Source: Clostridiales bacterium (GTDB lineage: Bacteria; Bacillota; Clostridia; Saccharofermentanales; Saccharofermentanaceae). Taken from it: 64,000 nt of DNA. Both the position numbers and the translations under genes were made by a program. This document shows positions 8,005 through 16,672 of the stretch, piece by piece. How positions within the stretch are numbered: the stretch's first letter is position 1; each line of letters starts with the position of its first letter. The stretch spans positions 248,001 to 312,000 of the forward strand of contig JAFZBN010000018.1 of the NCBI GenBank assembly GCA_017561715.1. The letters are read 5' to 3'. Under the pieces are notes generated by a model. It made no database searches, was not told where the DNA came from, and was given only the letters and a program-made list of their open reading frames with translations.

Positions 8005-10227
8005 CTATTTAGTTTCCTGTAAGTATAAGTTCACTCGATCTTGAGTAAGCTCGGCTACATGATCGACCGAATAATCTCCCTCAAAGAAGGCATCCGCTTC
8101 ATCCAGACAGATATCCAGTATAGTCTGACTACCGTTCATATAGTGATCAGCACGTTCTATGTAGGAAAGGTACTCTTCCTGATATTCTTCTTTTGATTTG
8201 AGCAATCTGTCAGGAGTATACTCTTCCGCATGTGTATAGGCATCATCGAAGTCATGACTCCATTTCGCCTTGTTCACCGAATTCTCTGAACTCAGTTTTT
8301 CGCATCGGCTTTGAAACTCTTCGCTGATCGCGTAATCAAGTACTTCCCAGGCCCGTTTCGGATCTTGGGTAGTCGCCGATATTGCAAGTATGTTATAAGG
8401 CTTCATATGAAGAGATCCGTTTTCGCCCGGAAACCCTACCAGCTTGTGATTATCTAAAAACATGATGTTTTGGAAAGAAGCGATGTTGGCCCAATCCAAC
8501 ATAAAGAGGCCGTCATCAAGGTCAGCCGAAACGTACTCATCCCAGTCTGTTTTACATCCTATGTCGTTCGCCCAGGTTAACAATTGCTTGTATTTATCCG
8601 AATTGAAATCCGGTATCCCGTTAACGATATAGTCATCCTGATTCGCAAGCAATGCAGATTTTAAAAGATGCCGCTTCGAATATACGGATTGGACGCACGA
8701 CAGATCCGTAAACCGTGACGCACTTGAGTAGAAATCATCATATGTCCATACTTCAGGATTTACAACATAATGCGGAGATGCTGCAAATCCGAGAATGTCG
8801 AAAGTCAGGCAGATCTCATAGACTTCGTCCTGCCCCATTGTCATTTTATCGAGGAAGAATGATTTTTCATCCAATTCTTTAAGATTGGGAGATATGTCCA
8901 TCAAGTACCCAAGTCTTGCCATTTCTCCAAAACCGGTATCATTGTACTGGTCATAGTATATATCCGGAGCATGACCACTTGCGATATCGAGACTCATGAT
9001 CTCATAGATTTCTCTTTGCACTTGTTTCCAATTATCATGATCCTCCTGAGTTTTCACCTCATCGCGATAATCTCGAACGACATAGTGAACCTCCGGATGT
9101 AAAACACTAAGTTCTTCTACCAATTGGGGAACACATGTCTCGTCGAGATCATAACCGGCAATTACGATTTCGGAACGATTCTGTTTCGGGTCTTCTGTTG
9201 ACGGGATCAGATGATACAGTATCATTGAATCTCCGCCCAAAACCTTGGAAAGAACCAGAATCTCGCGATTCTCAATCAATTTCACATCTCCGATCGTTCC
9301 CCAAACAGAGACGTCCTCCCAGATAACCTCTTCCGGATTCGATCGATCCATACTCACAATGTGTTTGGTATCATAACAATACAGTCTTCCATCTTTCTCC
9401 AAGAGCGAAGAGTTTGGTTGAATCGCTTCTCCCTGTTTCTCCCATCTCATATCAGTCAAGTCTAAGCGATAAAGAAAGCACTCGTTTGCATTGATATCAT
9501 TTGCAGCGACAACGGTAGAATCTTGCCCTTCAGCAAGATTCGATACATACAAGGACGGAAGCGGGAATGTTGACAATAATTGTCCATCTTTTGTATAGAC
9601 GCTTGTCATTCCCATTCCGGATGAATCCATAAACATGAGCAAGAATCTGTCTTCTGAATCCACATAAAAACACATGATTCTTCCCAAAGAGTTAACCATA
9701 GGGAGTTGAACATGCTCAATCAAGCCGTTCTTCGGATCTATCCTGTCCGCAGACAAACTCTCGTTACCGGAATCATCTACAACAACAGATAGGGCCCAAA
9801 CGGAATCACCGGATGAACTGATCTCTCGATATACAAGAGACGGGCCGGTTATCTCATTCAAATCATATTCAGATACCTCTGTTCCTTCCGAAGTGTAAAA
9901 CAATAGCCGATTATCCGGAAGCAGAAGTTCGCCATCATGTCCTAAAGGGAGTTTGGCATCTTCTCCATTCCACTTTTTGTAATAGTAATCAGTTATTTTA
10001 TCCTGAAACTCTTCTGACTCAGAATAAGTTTGAACGCAAATACTCTCTTCTAAAATGGCCCCATTTAATGCATCTGGAACAGAAATACGTTGACAGGACG
10101 TGGAGTAGTACGTCGAAAAAGAATCGATGTTACTGTCTGTTTGCGCTGTTTGTATTTTTTTGTTGCAAGCAGTCCCACAGATTATACTCATGCTCAAAAG
10201 GACTGCGGCAAGGCTTTTCTTAAACAT
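8005..10227 (-). CDS. Large lipoprotein: propeller-like N-terminal half plus extracellular solute-binding domain
   Basis: A 740-residue exported protein. The N-terminus is a signal peptide followed by CGTAC, a slightly atypical lipobox. Residues about 60-340 form repeated beta-rich segments with short sensor-like motifs (for example EDRFLLMFMDSSGMG), consistent with a propeller-like domain. From about residue 345 (EIVIAGYDLDETCVPQLVEEL) to the end it resembles family 1 extracellular solute-binding proteins, including a C-terminal KRAWEVLDYAISEEFQ segment. Such long two-part binding proteins occur in gut and rumen Clostridia. No ABC permease or ATPase for import lies nearby, so the partner transporter, if any, is elsewhere. 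Ligand unknown. AT-richer than the neighbours. Confidence 0.75.
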   Translation of the reverse strand: MFKKSLAAVLLSMSIICGTACNKKIQTAQTDSNIDSFSTYYSTSCQRISVPDALNGAILEESICVQTYSESEEFQDKITDYYYKKWNGEDAKLPLGHDGELLLPDNRLLFYTSEGTEVSEYDLNEITGPSLVYREISSSGDSVWALSVVVDDSGNESLSADRIDPKNGLIEHVQLPMVNSLGRIMCFYVDSEDRFLLMFMDSSGMGMTSVYTKDGQLLSTFPLPSLYVSNLAEGQDSTVVAANDINANECFLYRLDLTDMRWEKQGEAIQPNSSLLEKDGRLYCYDTKHIVSMDRSNPEEVIWEDVSVWGTIGDVKLIENREILVLSKVLGGDSMILYHLIPSTEDPKQNRSEIVIAGYDLDETCVPQLVEELSVLHPEVHYVVRDYRDEVKTQEDHDNWKQVQREIYEIMSLDIASGHAPDIYYDQYNDTGFGEMARLGYLMDISPNLKELDEKSFFLDKMTMGQDEVYEICLTFDILGFAASPHYVVNPEVWTYDDFYSSASRFTDLSCVQSVYSKRHLLKSALLANQDDYIVNGIPDFNSDKYKQLLTWANDIGCKTDWDEYVSADLDDGLFMLDWANIASFQNIMFLDNHKLVGFPGENGSLHMKPYNILAISATTQDPKRAWEVLDYAISEEFQSRCEKLSSENSVNKAKWSHDFDDAYTHAEEYTPDRLLKSKEEYQEEYLSYIERADHYMNGSQTILDICLDEADAFFEGDYSVDHVAELTQDRVNLYLQETK

Positions 10228-10298
10228 ATCATCACCTTAAAAGCGGAAATATAAGATGGCAAATACTGCAGATTAAACACACTAGATAAATTTATAAA

Positions 10299-10808
10299 TC
10301 AAACAAACGGATCTGCATAGAATTTTTCTTTTGACTTATTTCTGCGCCCCGAATAGACAACCCCGTGATCGGGACGAGCCTCAATAATGACTTCTGAAGA
10401 ACTCTTGTTCACGTAAGCAGAAACATGATCAATCTTCCTGAACTTGTCATCATTTCTTGACGAAAGGTCATAGAAAACCAAATCGCAAATTACCAATTCA
10501 TCAGATGATATGCCTTTTCCTTTATTGTACAGATACTGAGCCATATCACATGAACTATGGGTCTTACCAACATCAATTTTACGATTTCGGTAAACATACC
10601 ATACCAAACCGCTGCAATCAAAGGAATCTGGTCCCGCCGTGCCCATAGAATACGGTTTGCCGATTTGATTACCCAAATCTACAGCGACTGGTACTCGTAT
10701 AGGTATAGTTAATCCAACTAAAACCGGATTGCTAGCATTAACACTAGCTCCAAAACCAGACACAATCATCCCCACTAGCAAGGATAACGCACACATTTTT
10801 CTTTTCAT
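10299..10808 (-). CDS. Secreted NlpC/P60-family peptidoglycan hydrolase
   Basis: A 169-residue exported cysteine peptidase-type protein, probably cutting cell-wall peptides. It has a signal peptide (about residues 1-25) and an NlpC/P60 domain. The catalytic cysteine lies in FDCSGLVWYVY (C65) and the likely catalytic histidine in IDHVSAYV (H128). The usual Gly-rich GKPY motif precedes the cysteine. It has no SH3 or LysM wall-binding domain. It lies upstream of the two lipoprotein genes on the same strand with a 71-base gap. A TGCTAAAAT extended -10 element sits about 40 bases upstream of the start. Confidence 0.85.
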   Translation of the reverse strand: MKRKMCALSLLVGMIVSGFGASVNASNPVLVGLTIPIRVPVAVDLGNQIGKPYSMGTAGPDSFDCSGLVWYVYRNRKIDVGKTHSSCDMAQYLYNKGKGISSDELVICDLVFYDLSSRNDDKFRKIDHVSAYVNKSSSEVIIEARPDHGVVYSGRRNKSKEKFYADPFV

Positions 10809-10950
10809 ATTGCCTCCTATCTCCTTCAGTATTTGCCATCTGTTTTCATTTTAGCACTCGAGAATGAGGAAGAGTATTTCATTTACGTAAGAAATCAAAT
10901 ACGAAATTGCACAAGACTAATTGACATTTTATTTGGCACATTTGTTGTGA

Positions 10951-10986
10951 AAAGAAAAAAGGACTGTCCCGATGGAACAGTCCTTC
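10951..10986 (-). terminator. Rho-independent terminator of tRNA-Arg
   Basis: The hairpin AAGGACTGT / ACAGTCCTT (10959-10985) is followed on the minus strand by a T-rich run, a few bases after the tRNA 3' end. Confidence 0.85.
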
Positions 10987-10991
10987 TTATC

Positions 10992-11068
10992 TGGCGCGCC
11001 CGGCAGAGATCGAATCCACAACCTTCTGATCCGTAGTCAGACACTCTATCCAGTTGAGCTACGGGCGC
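10992..11068 (-). tRNA. tRNA-Arg (anticodon ACG)
   Basis: A 77-base cloverleaf on the minus strand. The acceptor stem GCGCCCG pairs with CGGGCGC, and the terminal CCA is encoded. The anticodon stem TCTGA/TCAGA closes the loop CTACGGA, giving anticodon ACG, which is modified to ICG by the TadA deaminase (a tadA gene lies at 49553). The T arm contains TTCGATC. A consensus promoter and a strong terminator flank it, so it is a single-tRNA transcript. Confidence 0.95.
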
Positions 11069-11100
11069 AAATAATTCGTGCCGTTTTCACAGCATGATGT

Positions 11101-11129
11101 ATTTTAGACCTTGAATACCGTCTTGTCAA
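11101..11129 (-). promoter_or_regulatory. Consensus promoter of tRNA-Arg
   Basis: On the minus strand TTGACA (11124-11129) and TAAAAT (11101-11106) are separated by exactly 17 bases, about 33 bases upstream of the tRNA. The -35 element overlaps the last codons of the histidine kinase gene. Confidence 0.8.
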
Positions 11130-12067
11130 TGGTCTTTTTCAACATTTCGCTCTTTTTCGGAAACAGCCTTTTCCGAGAGCGGAAGCAGGAACTCGATGAC
11201 GAACAATTCGTCTTTTACCTCGGCGGTGATCGTACCGTTCATGCGCTCGATCAGGCCCTTGGCGATCGCAAGTCCGAGTCCCGTAGATGTAGATGTTCTC
11301 GCCTTGTCTCCCTTATAGAATCGGTCGAAGATCTGGTCGACCTCGATCACCTCACCCGGCTTTTTATCGTTAAAGCACGTAAAGTGAAGATTTCCGTCCT
11401 GCTTTTCGAGCGTCATACCAAGACGCTTCTGACCGTGTACCAGCGCGTTCTTGACAAGATTCTGTACGACTCGGCAGAGCGCGACTTCATTGGCCACGAT
11501 CGGAAGGTCCTCTTCACAGAAAGTTACTTCCGGCGTAAGCCCTCTGGTCTCGAAATCTTCATAGAAAGAAAGCACCGTCTCGCAGATGCACTGTCTGCCG
11601 TCCATGGGAACGACGGAAAGCTCATAGCTCTGGTCCTGCATCTTCGTGTAGGTAAAGAGCTCTTCCAGAAGCTCCTTCAGGCTGGAGATACGGTTACTGA
11701 TGATCTGCAGGTAATGCTCTTTTTCCTCCTGGGAATCCGTCATGACCAGAAGCTGGACATATCCGTCCAGGGAGGTAAGCGGCGTTCGGATATCGTGGGA
11801 AAGATTCGCGATCGCTTCCTTGAGATTGTTCTCGTTTCTTTCGATGGCGATCTTCTCTTCCTGATACTTGTTACAGATATCGTTCATGCGGGAGACCATC
11901 TCGTTGATCTCCTTATAAGGAACTTCCGCGGTAAGTCTCTGGTTCGTCGTATGACTCTGCATGACTTCGAGCTGCTGACAGTTCTTTTTGATCTGGGAAC
12001 GGTAATGCGCGAGCGCGATCAGAAGCGTGATCGCAATGACCGTTGAAATAATGGCCCAAATAATCAT
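11126..12067 (-). CDS. Sensor histidine kinase of the ABC module, intramembrane-sensing type
   Basis: A 313-residue kinase. It has one N-terminal membrane segment (residues 2-20) and no extracellular sensor domain, which is typical of kinases paired with peptide-antibiotic ABC transporters. The H box is NLSHDIRTPLTSL (phospho-acceptor His91), the N box NLVKNALVHG (Asn207) and the G box STGLGLAIAKG. It most likely phosphorylates the OmpR-type regulator encoded at 16673-17353, although five ABC genes lie between them. It starts 12 bases after the lone ATPase gene (12080-12994), so those two are probably one transcript. The 3' end carries the tRNA promoter. Confidence 0.92.
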   Translation of the reverse strand: MIIWAIISTVIAITLLIALAHYRSQIKKNCQQLEVMQSHTTNQRLTAEVPYKEINEMVSRMNDICNKYQEEKIAIERNENNLKEAIANLSHDIRTPLTSLDGYVQLLVMTDSQEEKEHYLQIISNRISSLKELLEELFTYTKMQDQSYELSVVPMDGRQCICETVLSFYEDFETRGLTPEVTFCEEDLPIVANEVALCRVVQNLVKNALVHGQKRLGMTLEKQDGNLHFTCFNDKKPGEVIEVDQIFDRFYKGDKARTSTSTGLGLAIAKGLIERMNGTITAEVKDELFVIEFLLPLSEKAVSEKERNVEKDH

Positions 12068-12079
12068 AACCGCTTCTCC

Positions 12080-12994
12080 TTATCTGTAGTTCGCGCCACC
12101 GGTGACGTGGAGGAAGTAATCCTCGAGGTTTTCGTTCTTTATGGAAATGTTCAATGTCTTAATATCGTTCTTGGCAAGTTCCAAAACGATCTCTCCGCTG
12201 TCCTCTAATCGTTCGAAGATGTGGAGGACGCTGTTGTCTACGACCTTAAAGTCGGAAATGCCCATCTTCTCGATGATCGTTACCGCTTTTGTCGGATCAC
12301 TCGGGCGAAGCTCGATCCTCTCCTGACAGCGGCGCAGAAGCTCGCTCTGTGAGAACTGGTCGATGATCCTTCCGTTATGGATGATACCGTATCTGGTAAC
12401 GATCTTGGAGAGTTCTTCCAGAATATGCGAAGAGATCAGGATCGTGATGTTTCTTTCTCTGTTGAGTTTGCTGATGAGTTCACGGACTTCCACGATACCC
12501 TGCGGATCCAACCCGTTGATCGGCTCGTCCAGAAGAAGGATGTCCGGGTGTCCAACCAGGCTCATGGCAATACCGAGGCGCTGCTTCATACCCATGGAAA
12601 AAGCCTTGACATGGCGCTTGCCGATCCCGCCGAGACCGACGTCCTCGAGAAGTTCTTTCAGATAGAGATCATCGTTTTCTCCGACGATCATCGCCATGAT
12701 CTTCATGTTTCCCATGGCGCTTAAGTTCGGATAAAGACCGGGCGTCTCGATAAGGACGCCGACGCGGTCACGCATGCGGGATGTCTTCTCCGCGCTTTCG
12801 CCGAAGATCGTAAAGCTCCCTTCGGTCGGCTTGGCAAGCCCCGCCAGCATCTTAAGAAGTGTCGTCTTACCGGCGCCGTTTCTTCCGATCAATCCGTAGA
12901 TCTCGCCCTGTTTCAGACGGATCGAAACGTGATCGACAGCAACGATCGGTCCGTATCTTTTCGTGATATTATCGGTTTCCAATAAGTATTCCAA
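12080..12994 (-). CDS. ABC transporter ATP-binding protein, third copy without adjacent permease
   Basis: A cytoplasmic ATPase of the bacitracin/lantibiotic export or immunity type. Walker A is GRNGAGKTTLLKML, the signature SMGMKQRLGIA and Walker B ILLLDEPINGLDP. Ligand-type C-terminal segments match the two other ATPases here. The upstream ATG at 13030 gives an unlikely basic extension. The TTG at 12994 has GGAGG 6 bases upstream and gives 304 residues, equal to the other copies, so it is the probable start. Unlike them it is followed by a histidine kinase gene and not by a permease gene. It may share a permease with its neighbours. Confidence 0.88.
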   Translation of the reverse strand: MEYLLETDNITKRYGPIVAVDHVSIRLKQGEIYGLIGRNGAGKTTLLKMLAGLAKPTEGSFTIFGESAEKTSRMRDRVGVLIETPGLYPNLSAMGNMKIMAMIVGENDDLYLKELLEDVGLGGIGKRHVKAFSMGMKQRLGIAMSLVGHPDILLLDEPINGLDPQGIVEVRELISKLNRERNITILISSHILEELSKIVTRYGIIHNGRIIDQFSQSELLRRCQERIELRPSDPTKAVTIIEKMGISDFKVVDNSVLHIFERLEDSGEIVLELAKNDIKTLNISIKNENLEDYFLHVTGGANYR

Positions 12995-13049
12995 CTCAAA
13001 CCTCCATGGCCTTAAAACCATCTCGTACATTATAAAGCATTCCCTTAGG

Positions 13050-13095
13050 AAAGAAAATAGAACACTGTCCCAAGGAGGAGGGTGTTCTATTTTCC
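13050..13095 (-). terminator. Terminator after the second permease gene
   Basis: The 12-bp perfect stem AAAATAGAACAC / GTGTTCTATTTT (arms 13082-13093 and 13054-13065) continues into CTTTC on the minus strand, about 40 bases after the permease stop. It splits the ABC module: the last ATPase and the kinase need their own promoter or readthrough. Confidence 0.75.
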
Positions 13096-13133
13096 AGTTA
13101 AGAGGGTATTATTATAGGTCAGATCCTGCTAAG

Positions 13134-13934
13134 TTATTTAACATCTCTTCTCTGCTGGAGCACCATGCTGCCGAGGAGAGAGAGAACGATATATACCACA
13201 CTGATGCCGGCAAAGATCAAGATCGCCTTGGTGCTTGCATCGCTGTGAGAGAAGTTCATGAAGACACTGTCGTAGAAGATGTCTGTCGGAAGGACCTTCG
13301 GGCTGGAGAAGATCTTCTTTACCAGCATATCCATAAGCATCTCAAACAGGTTGAAGATTCCTGTGGTAAGTACCAGGGATGTTACGACACCGCCAACAGA
13401 GTTGTTGAAGAGTGTGGTGAAGAAGAAGAAGATCGCGGAGAAGGCGACTGCGCCAAGATACATAAGGCCCAGGGACTTAAACATCGCGACTGCGCTTCCG
13501 AATGTGAACGCGTCAACAAAGAGAGCTGTCAGGCCGAGCATTACGCCAAAGCCGATCGCGATGAGCGCTGTCATACCGATAACAGCGGAGATCCATCTTG
13601 CCAGTGTCTGCTTCCATCTGTTCTTGGAAAGGCCGATCAGGTTCTTGTCAAAGCCGCACTTGTGTTCCGCGTTTGCGAAAAGCACTACGAAGATGGCAAG
13701 GATAATGAGAACGTTACCGTTCTGAAGGAATGTGGTTACCGCGGAAACTCCGTCGAGCCTGTCGAACGCGACCATAGATCCCGCTTCACCGCTGAACATG
13801 TTAAAAGGATCGTCAAAGATCAGTTTCAGAGAGCCGAACTGCAGTAATGCGAAACATACCGTTACGATTGCGATTACCCAGGTAGATACCGCGCGGCTCA
13901 TGCGGTACAGGTTCATTTTGATCAGATTAAACAT
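13134..13934 (-). CDS. ABC transporter permease (second pair)
   Basis: A 266-residue integral membrane protein with about six membrane segments, the usual layout of BcrB/ABC-2-type permeases. The ATG at 13934 has AGGAGG 8 bases upstream and gives the N-terminus MFNLIKMNLYRMSRA, matching the paired permease at 14948 (MFNIFKMHMYRVTRA). The longer frame start at 13973 is rejected. The start overlaps the ATPase stop in an 8-base ATGTTTAA, exactly as in the other pair, pointing to duplication of an ATPase-permease unit. It probably moves a peptide or other antimicrobial out of the membrane; the substrate is not visible. Confidence 0.85.
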   Translation of the reverse strand: MFNLIKMNLYRMSRAVSTWVIAIVTVCFALLQFGSLKLIFDDPFNMFSGEAGSMVAFDRLDGVSAVTTFLQNGNVLIILAIFVVLFANAEHKCGFDKNLIGLSKNRWKQTLARWISAVIGMTALIAIGFGVMLGLTALFVDAFTFGSAVAMFKSLGLMYLGAVAFSAIFFFFTTLFNNSVGGVVTSLVLTTGIFNLFEMLMDMLVKKIFSSPKVLPTDIFYDSVFMNFSHSDASTKAILIFAGISVVYIVLSLLGSMVLQQRRDVK

Positions 13935-14838
13935 TTTCGTTTCCTCCTGTGAGCTGGAAGTAGTAGTCTTCAAGTGCCTCTGTCTTTACGGCGATCTCAT
14001 TGGTCTGGATGTTTTCTTTTGCCAGAGCTACCGTGATCGCGCCGCTCTCATTGAGACGTTCGTAGATGTTGATCGCGTCGTCTTTGACTTCGATCTTGGA
14101 GAATCCCATGGTGTTAAGGACCTCAAGTGTCTTGTTGATATCGCTGGTTTTCAGTTCCAGTCTCTCGCAGCACTTGCCGAAGAGTTCTTCCTTGCTTTCT
14201 TCTTCAAGGAGTCTGCCTTCGTGGATGATACCGTACTGGGTTGCTACCTTCGAGAGCTCATCGAGGATGTGGCTGGAAATCAGGATCGTGATACCGCGGT
14301 CGTGGCAAAGGTGATGGAGAATGCCTCTCATTTCCGCGATACCCTGCGGGTCGAGACCGTTGATCGGTTCGTCGAGGATCAGGAGTTCCGGTTTATTTAC
14401 GAGTGCCATCGCGATTCCGAGGCGCTGCTTCATACCGAGGGAGAACTGTTTTGCTTTCTTCTTACCTGTATCGGCAAGTCCGACTTCTTCAAGAAGCCCC
14501 ATAAGGTACTTCTTATCATTGATGCCGAGCGCGATCGCTTTTGTGGTCAGGTTCTGCATCGCTGTCATGTTCGGATAAAGTCCGGGAGCTTCGATCAGGA
14601 TGCCGACCTTCGACATCATCTGTTCTGTCGATTCCCCGTTCTTGCCGCGGATCGCGTAAGATCCGGATGTCGGGCGGGAAAGTCCGCCGATCATTTTCAT
14701 CAATGTTGTCTTACCGGCACCATTTCTGCCGATCAGACCGTAGATCGCACCACGCTGTACGTGGATGGATACTTCGTTGGACGCTTTGTACGATCCATAC
14801 TGTTTGGTCAATTCATAGGTTGTAAGAATGTAATCCAT
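13927..14838 (-). CDS. ABC transporter ATP-binding protein (second pair)
   Basis: A 303-residue ATPase with Walker A GRNGAGKTTLMKMI, the signature SLGMKQRLGIA and Walker B LLILDEPINGLDP. It is close in sequence to the ATPases at 12080 and 15747, which suggests tandem duplication. It is translationally coupled to the permease at 13134 through the ATGTTTAA overlap. A good AAGGAGG site lies upstream of the ATG. The gap upstream (14839-14947) holds a candidate regulator site and probably a promoter. Confidence 0.92.
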   Translation of the reverse strand: MDYILTTYELTKQYGSYKASNEVSIHVQRGAIYGLIGRNGAGKTTLMKMIGGLSRPTSGSYAIRGKNGESTEQMMSKVGILIEAPGLYPNMTAMQNLTTKAIALGINDKKYLMGLLEEVGLADTGKKKAKQFSLGMKQRLGIAMALVNKPELLILDEPINGLDPQGIAEMRGILHHLCHDRGITILISSHILDELSKVATQYGIIHEGRLLEEESKEELFGKCCERLELKTSDINKTLEVLNTMGFSKIEVKDDAINIYERLNESGAITVALAKENIQTNEIAVKTEALEDYYFQLTGGNENV

Positions 14839-14926
14839 TTTTGTCTCCTCCTTGTGTTTACGAATTCATTCTAGAAAACAAATCCTAATCAATCGCCAAG
14901 GAGAAGTTTAGTATTCCAAAAGAAAT

Positions 14927-14944
14927 GGTTAAGAAAAGGTTAAG
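14927..14944 (-). promoter_or_regulatory. Candidate response-regulator operator (direct repeats)
   Basis: On the minus strand CTTAACC occurs twice with an 11-base period (CTTAACC-TTTT-CTTAACC), one helical turn apart, upstream of the second ATPase gene. OmpR/PhoB-type regulators bind such direct repeats, and one is encoded in this module. This is inferred; no footprint is implied. Confidence 0.35.
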
Positions 14945-14947
14945 CGG

Positions 14948-15754
14948 TCAGACGTGTACATCCTTTCGGTCGGCAAGAAATACCGTCATCGTCAGCGCCA
15001 GAGCCATATATGCCAGGGCTACGAAGATCGTACGGACCGTGGCAACCGTTCCCATGCCCGCGCTATAACTCATAAATGCATAGTCCAAAAAGTAATTGGC
15101 CAAAAGAAAATCCGTATGAAATGTTCTGGCCACCGCGCCGGAGATCAGAAGCTCGACCAGAACGAACGTACCGGACGAGATCAGAATACCGATGACCATA
15201 CCGCCCGACGGACTCTTAAATAATGTAGTGATCCAGAATACCATCGTGACCAGAGAGATCAGGCAAAGGTAGACAACAAAGAATCCTACAATGTATTCGG
15301 TCCATTTGGTCGAAACAAAAGCTTTGATACACACCGCGGAAAGACCAAGACAGATAAATGAATAGACGATGTAGCAGATCGAGACACATGTCACGAGCGA
15401 AAGCCATTTGGCAAAGACCAGCGGTCTTCTGCTTTCAAACATGGAATATGTATTCTTCGCAAATCCTCTCGTAAAATCGCAGTTTGCGAAGATCACGGAA
15501 AAGATCGACACAAGGATAAGATATGTATTAGATGTCTGAATAAAAAACTGATGTACGGTCGGCGGAGTTAAGGAGAACAGATCCATACTTTCGCCGGACA
15601 TGGATAAAGAGATCGCGCTCGTCAACGGATTATCATAAACAATGAACAGAATGCCGAGGCTCATGAATATCGAGGCGGCAAGAACACCGAGAAGGACGTA
15701 AGTGGAAGTCGCTCTTGTAACGCGATACATATGCATTTTAAAGATATTAAACAT
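14948..15754 (-). CDS. ABC transporter permease (first pair)
   Basis: A 268-residue membrane protein with about six membrane segments. It is similar in length, N-terminus and topology to the permease at 13134. GTG at 15763 would sit on the ribosome binding site; the ATG at 15754 has GGAGG 8 bases upstream and is chosen. It overlaps the ATPase stop by 8 bases (ATGTTTAA). It is the membrane part of a two-gene export or immunity transporter of the BcrAB/LanFEG type; the substrate is not determined by the sequence. Confidence 0.85.
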   Translation of the reverse strand: MFNIFKMHMYRVTRATSTYVLLGVLAASIFMSLGILFIVYDNPLTSAISLSMSGESMDLFSLTPPTVHQFFIQTSNTYLILVSIFSVIFANCDFTRGFAKNTYSMFESRRPLVFAKWLSLVTCVSICYIVYSFICLGLSAVCIKAFVSTKWTEYIVGFFVVYLCLISLVTMVFWITTLFKSPSGGMVIGILISSGTFVLVELLISGAVARTFHTDFLLANYFLDYAFMSYSAGMGTVATVRTIFVALAYMALALTMTVFLADRKDVHV

Positions 15755-16658
15755 AAGTCGCACCTCCGGTCAGATGGAAATAATAATCTTCGAGAGACTG
15801 TCCTTCAGTCCTCATCTCCAAAGTCTGGATGCCTTTCTGGGCAAGCGCCATCGAGATCGCGCCGCCCTCAGTCGCGCGCTCACGGATCTCGAGGTGATCT
15901 CCGACAACGGAGAAATCATTGATGCCGATCTCTCTTATGACGATCTGGGCAGCGTTATTATCCGATGTTTTCAGGAAAAGACGCGGCACGCAGCGGGAAA
16001 GAAGCTCATCTTTTGTCGCTTCCGCCATAAGGATACCGTTATGGATGATACCGTAGCGGTTTGCCACTCTCGAAAGCTCTTCGAGGATGTGACTGGAGAT
16101 GATGATCGAGATGTGCTTTTCCGTGCAGAGTCTGTGGATCAGATTTCGAACCTCCGCGATACCCTGCGGGTCCAGTCCGTTGATCGGTTCGTCAAGAAGC
16201 AGCAGTTCCGGTTCATTGACCATCGCGATCGCGATGCCCAGGCGCTGACGCATACCTAAGGAAAAGTTCTTTACCGGTTTTTTGCCGACGCCGTAAAGGC
16301 CGACAAAAGCAAGAAGGTCATTCAGATACTGATCATTCTTGATACCGGAAGCGATCGCTTTTGCTTTTAAGTTCTGAAAAGCAGAAAGATTCTGGAACAC
16401 GCCCGGATCCTCGATCAGGACACCGACCTTCGATCTCATTTCCGCGGACACATTTCCATACGCGTCAAAGATCGCGAAAGATCCCGTCGTCGGGGTCGCG
16501 AGATTGGCGATCATCTTAAGAAGTGTCGTCTTACCTGCGCCGTTTCTTCCGATCAGGCCGTAGACCTCTCCTCTTTCCACGTGGATGGAGACCTGGTTGA
16601 CCGCAAGTTTGCTGCCATACGCTTTCGTGATCCTGTCAGTAGCAAGAATAATACTCAT
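15747..16658 (-). CDS. ABC transporter ATP-binding protein (first pair)
   Basis: A 303-residue ATPase with Walker A GRNGAGKTTLLKMI, the signature SLGMRQRLGIA and Walker B LLLLDEPINGLDP. It starts 14 bases after the response-regulator stop, so regulator, ATPase and permease form one operon. It is the first of three related ATPases in the module and drives the permease encoded directly after it. Confidence 0.92.
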   Translation of the reverse strand: MSIILATDRITKAYGSKLAVNQVSIHVERGEVYGLIGRNGAGKTTLLKMIANLATPTTGSFAIFDAYGNVSAEMRSKVGVLIEDPGVFQNLSAFQNLKAKAIASGIKNDQYLNDLLAFVGLYGVGKKPVKNFSLGMRQRLGIAIAMVNEPELLLLDEPINGLDPQGIAEVRNLIHRLCTEKHISIIISSHILEELSRVANRYGIIHNGILMAEATKDELLSRCVPRLFLKTSDNNAAQIVIREIGINDFSVVGDHLEIRERATEGGAISMALAQKGIQTLEMRTEGQSLEDYYFHLTGGATYV

Positions 16659-16672
16659 ACGGAAAACTCTCC

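Noticed and set aside
10833..11036. Small plus-strand open frame near the tRNA
   Set aside because: It runs across the tRNA-Arg terminator and into the tRNA gene and has no recognisable protein features.
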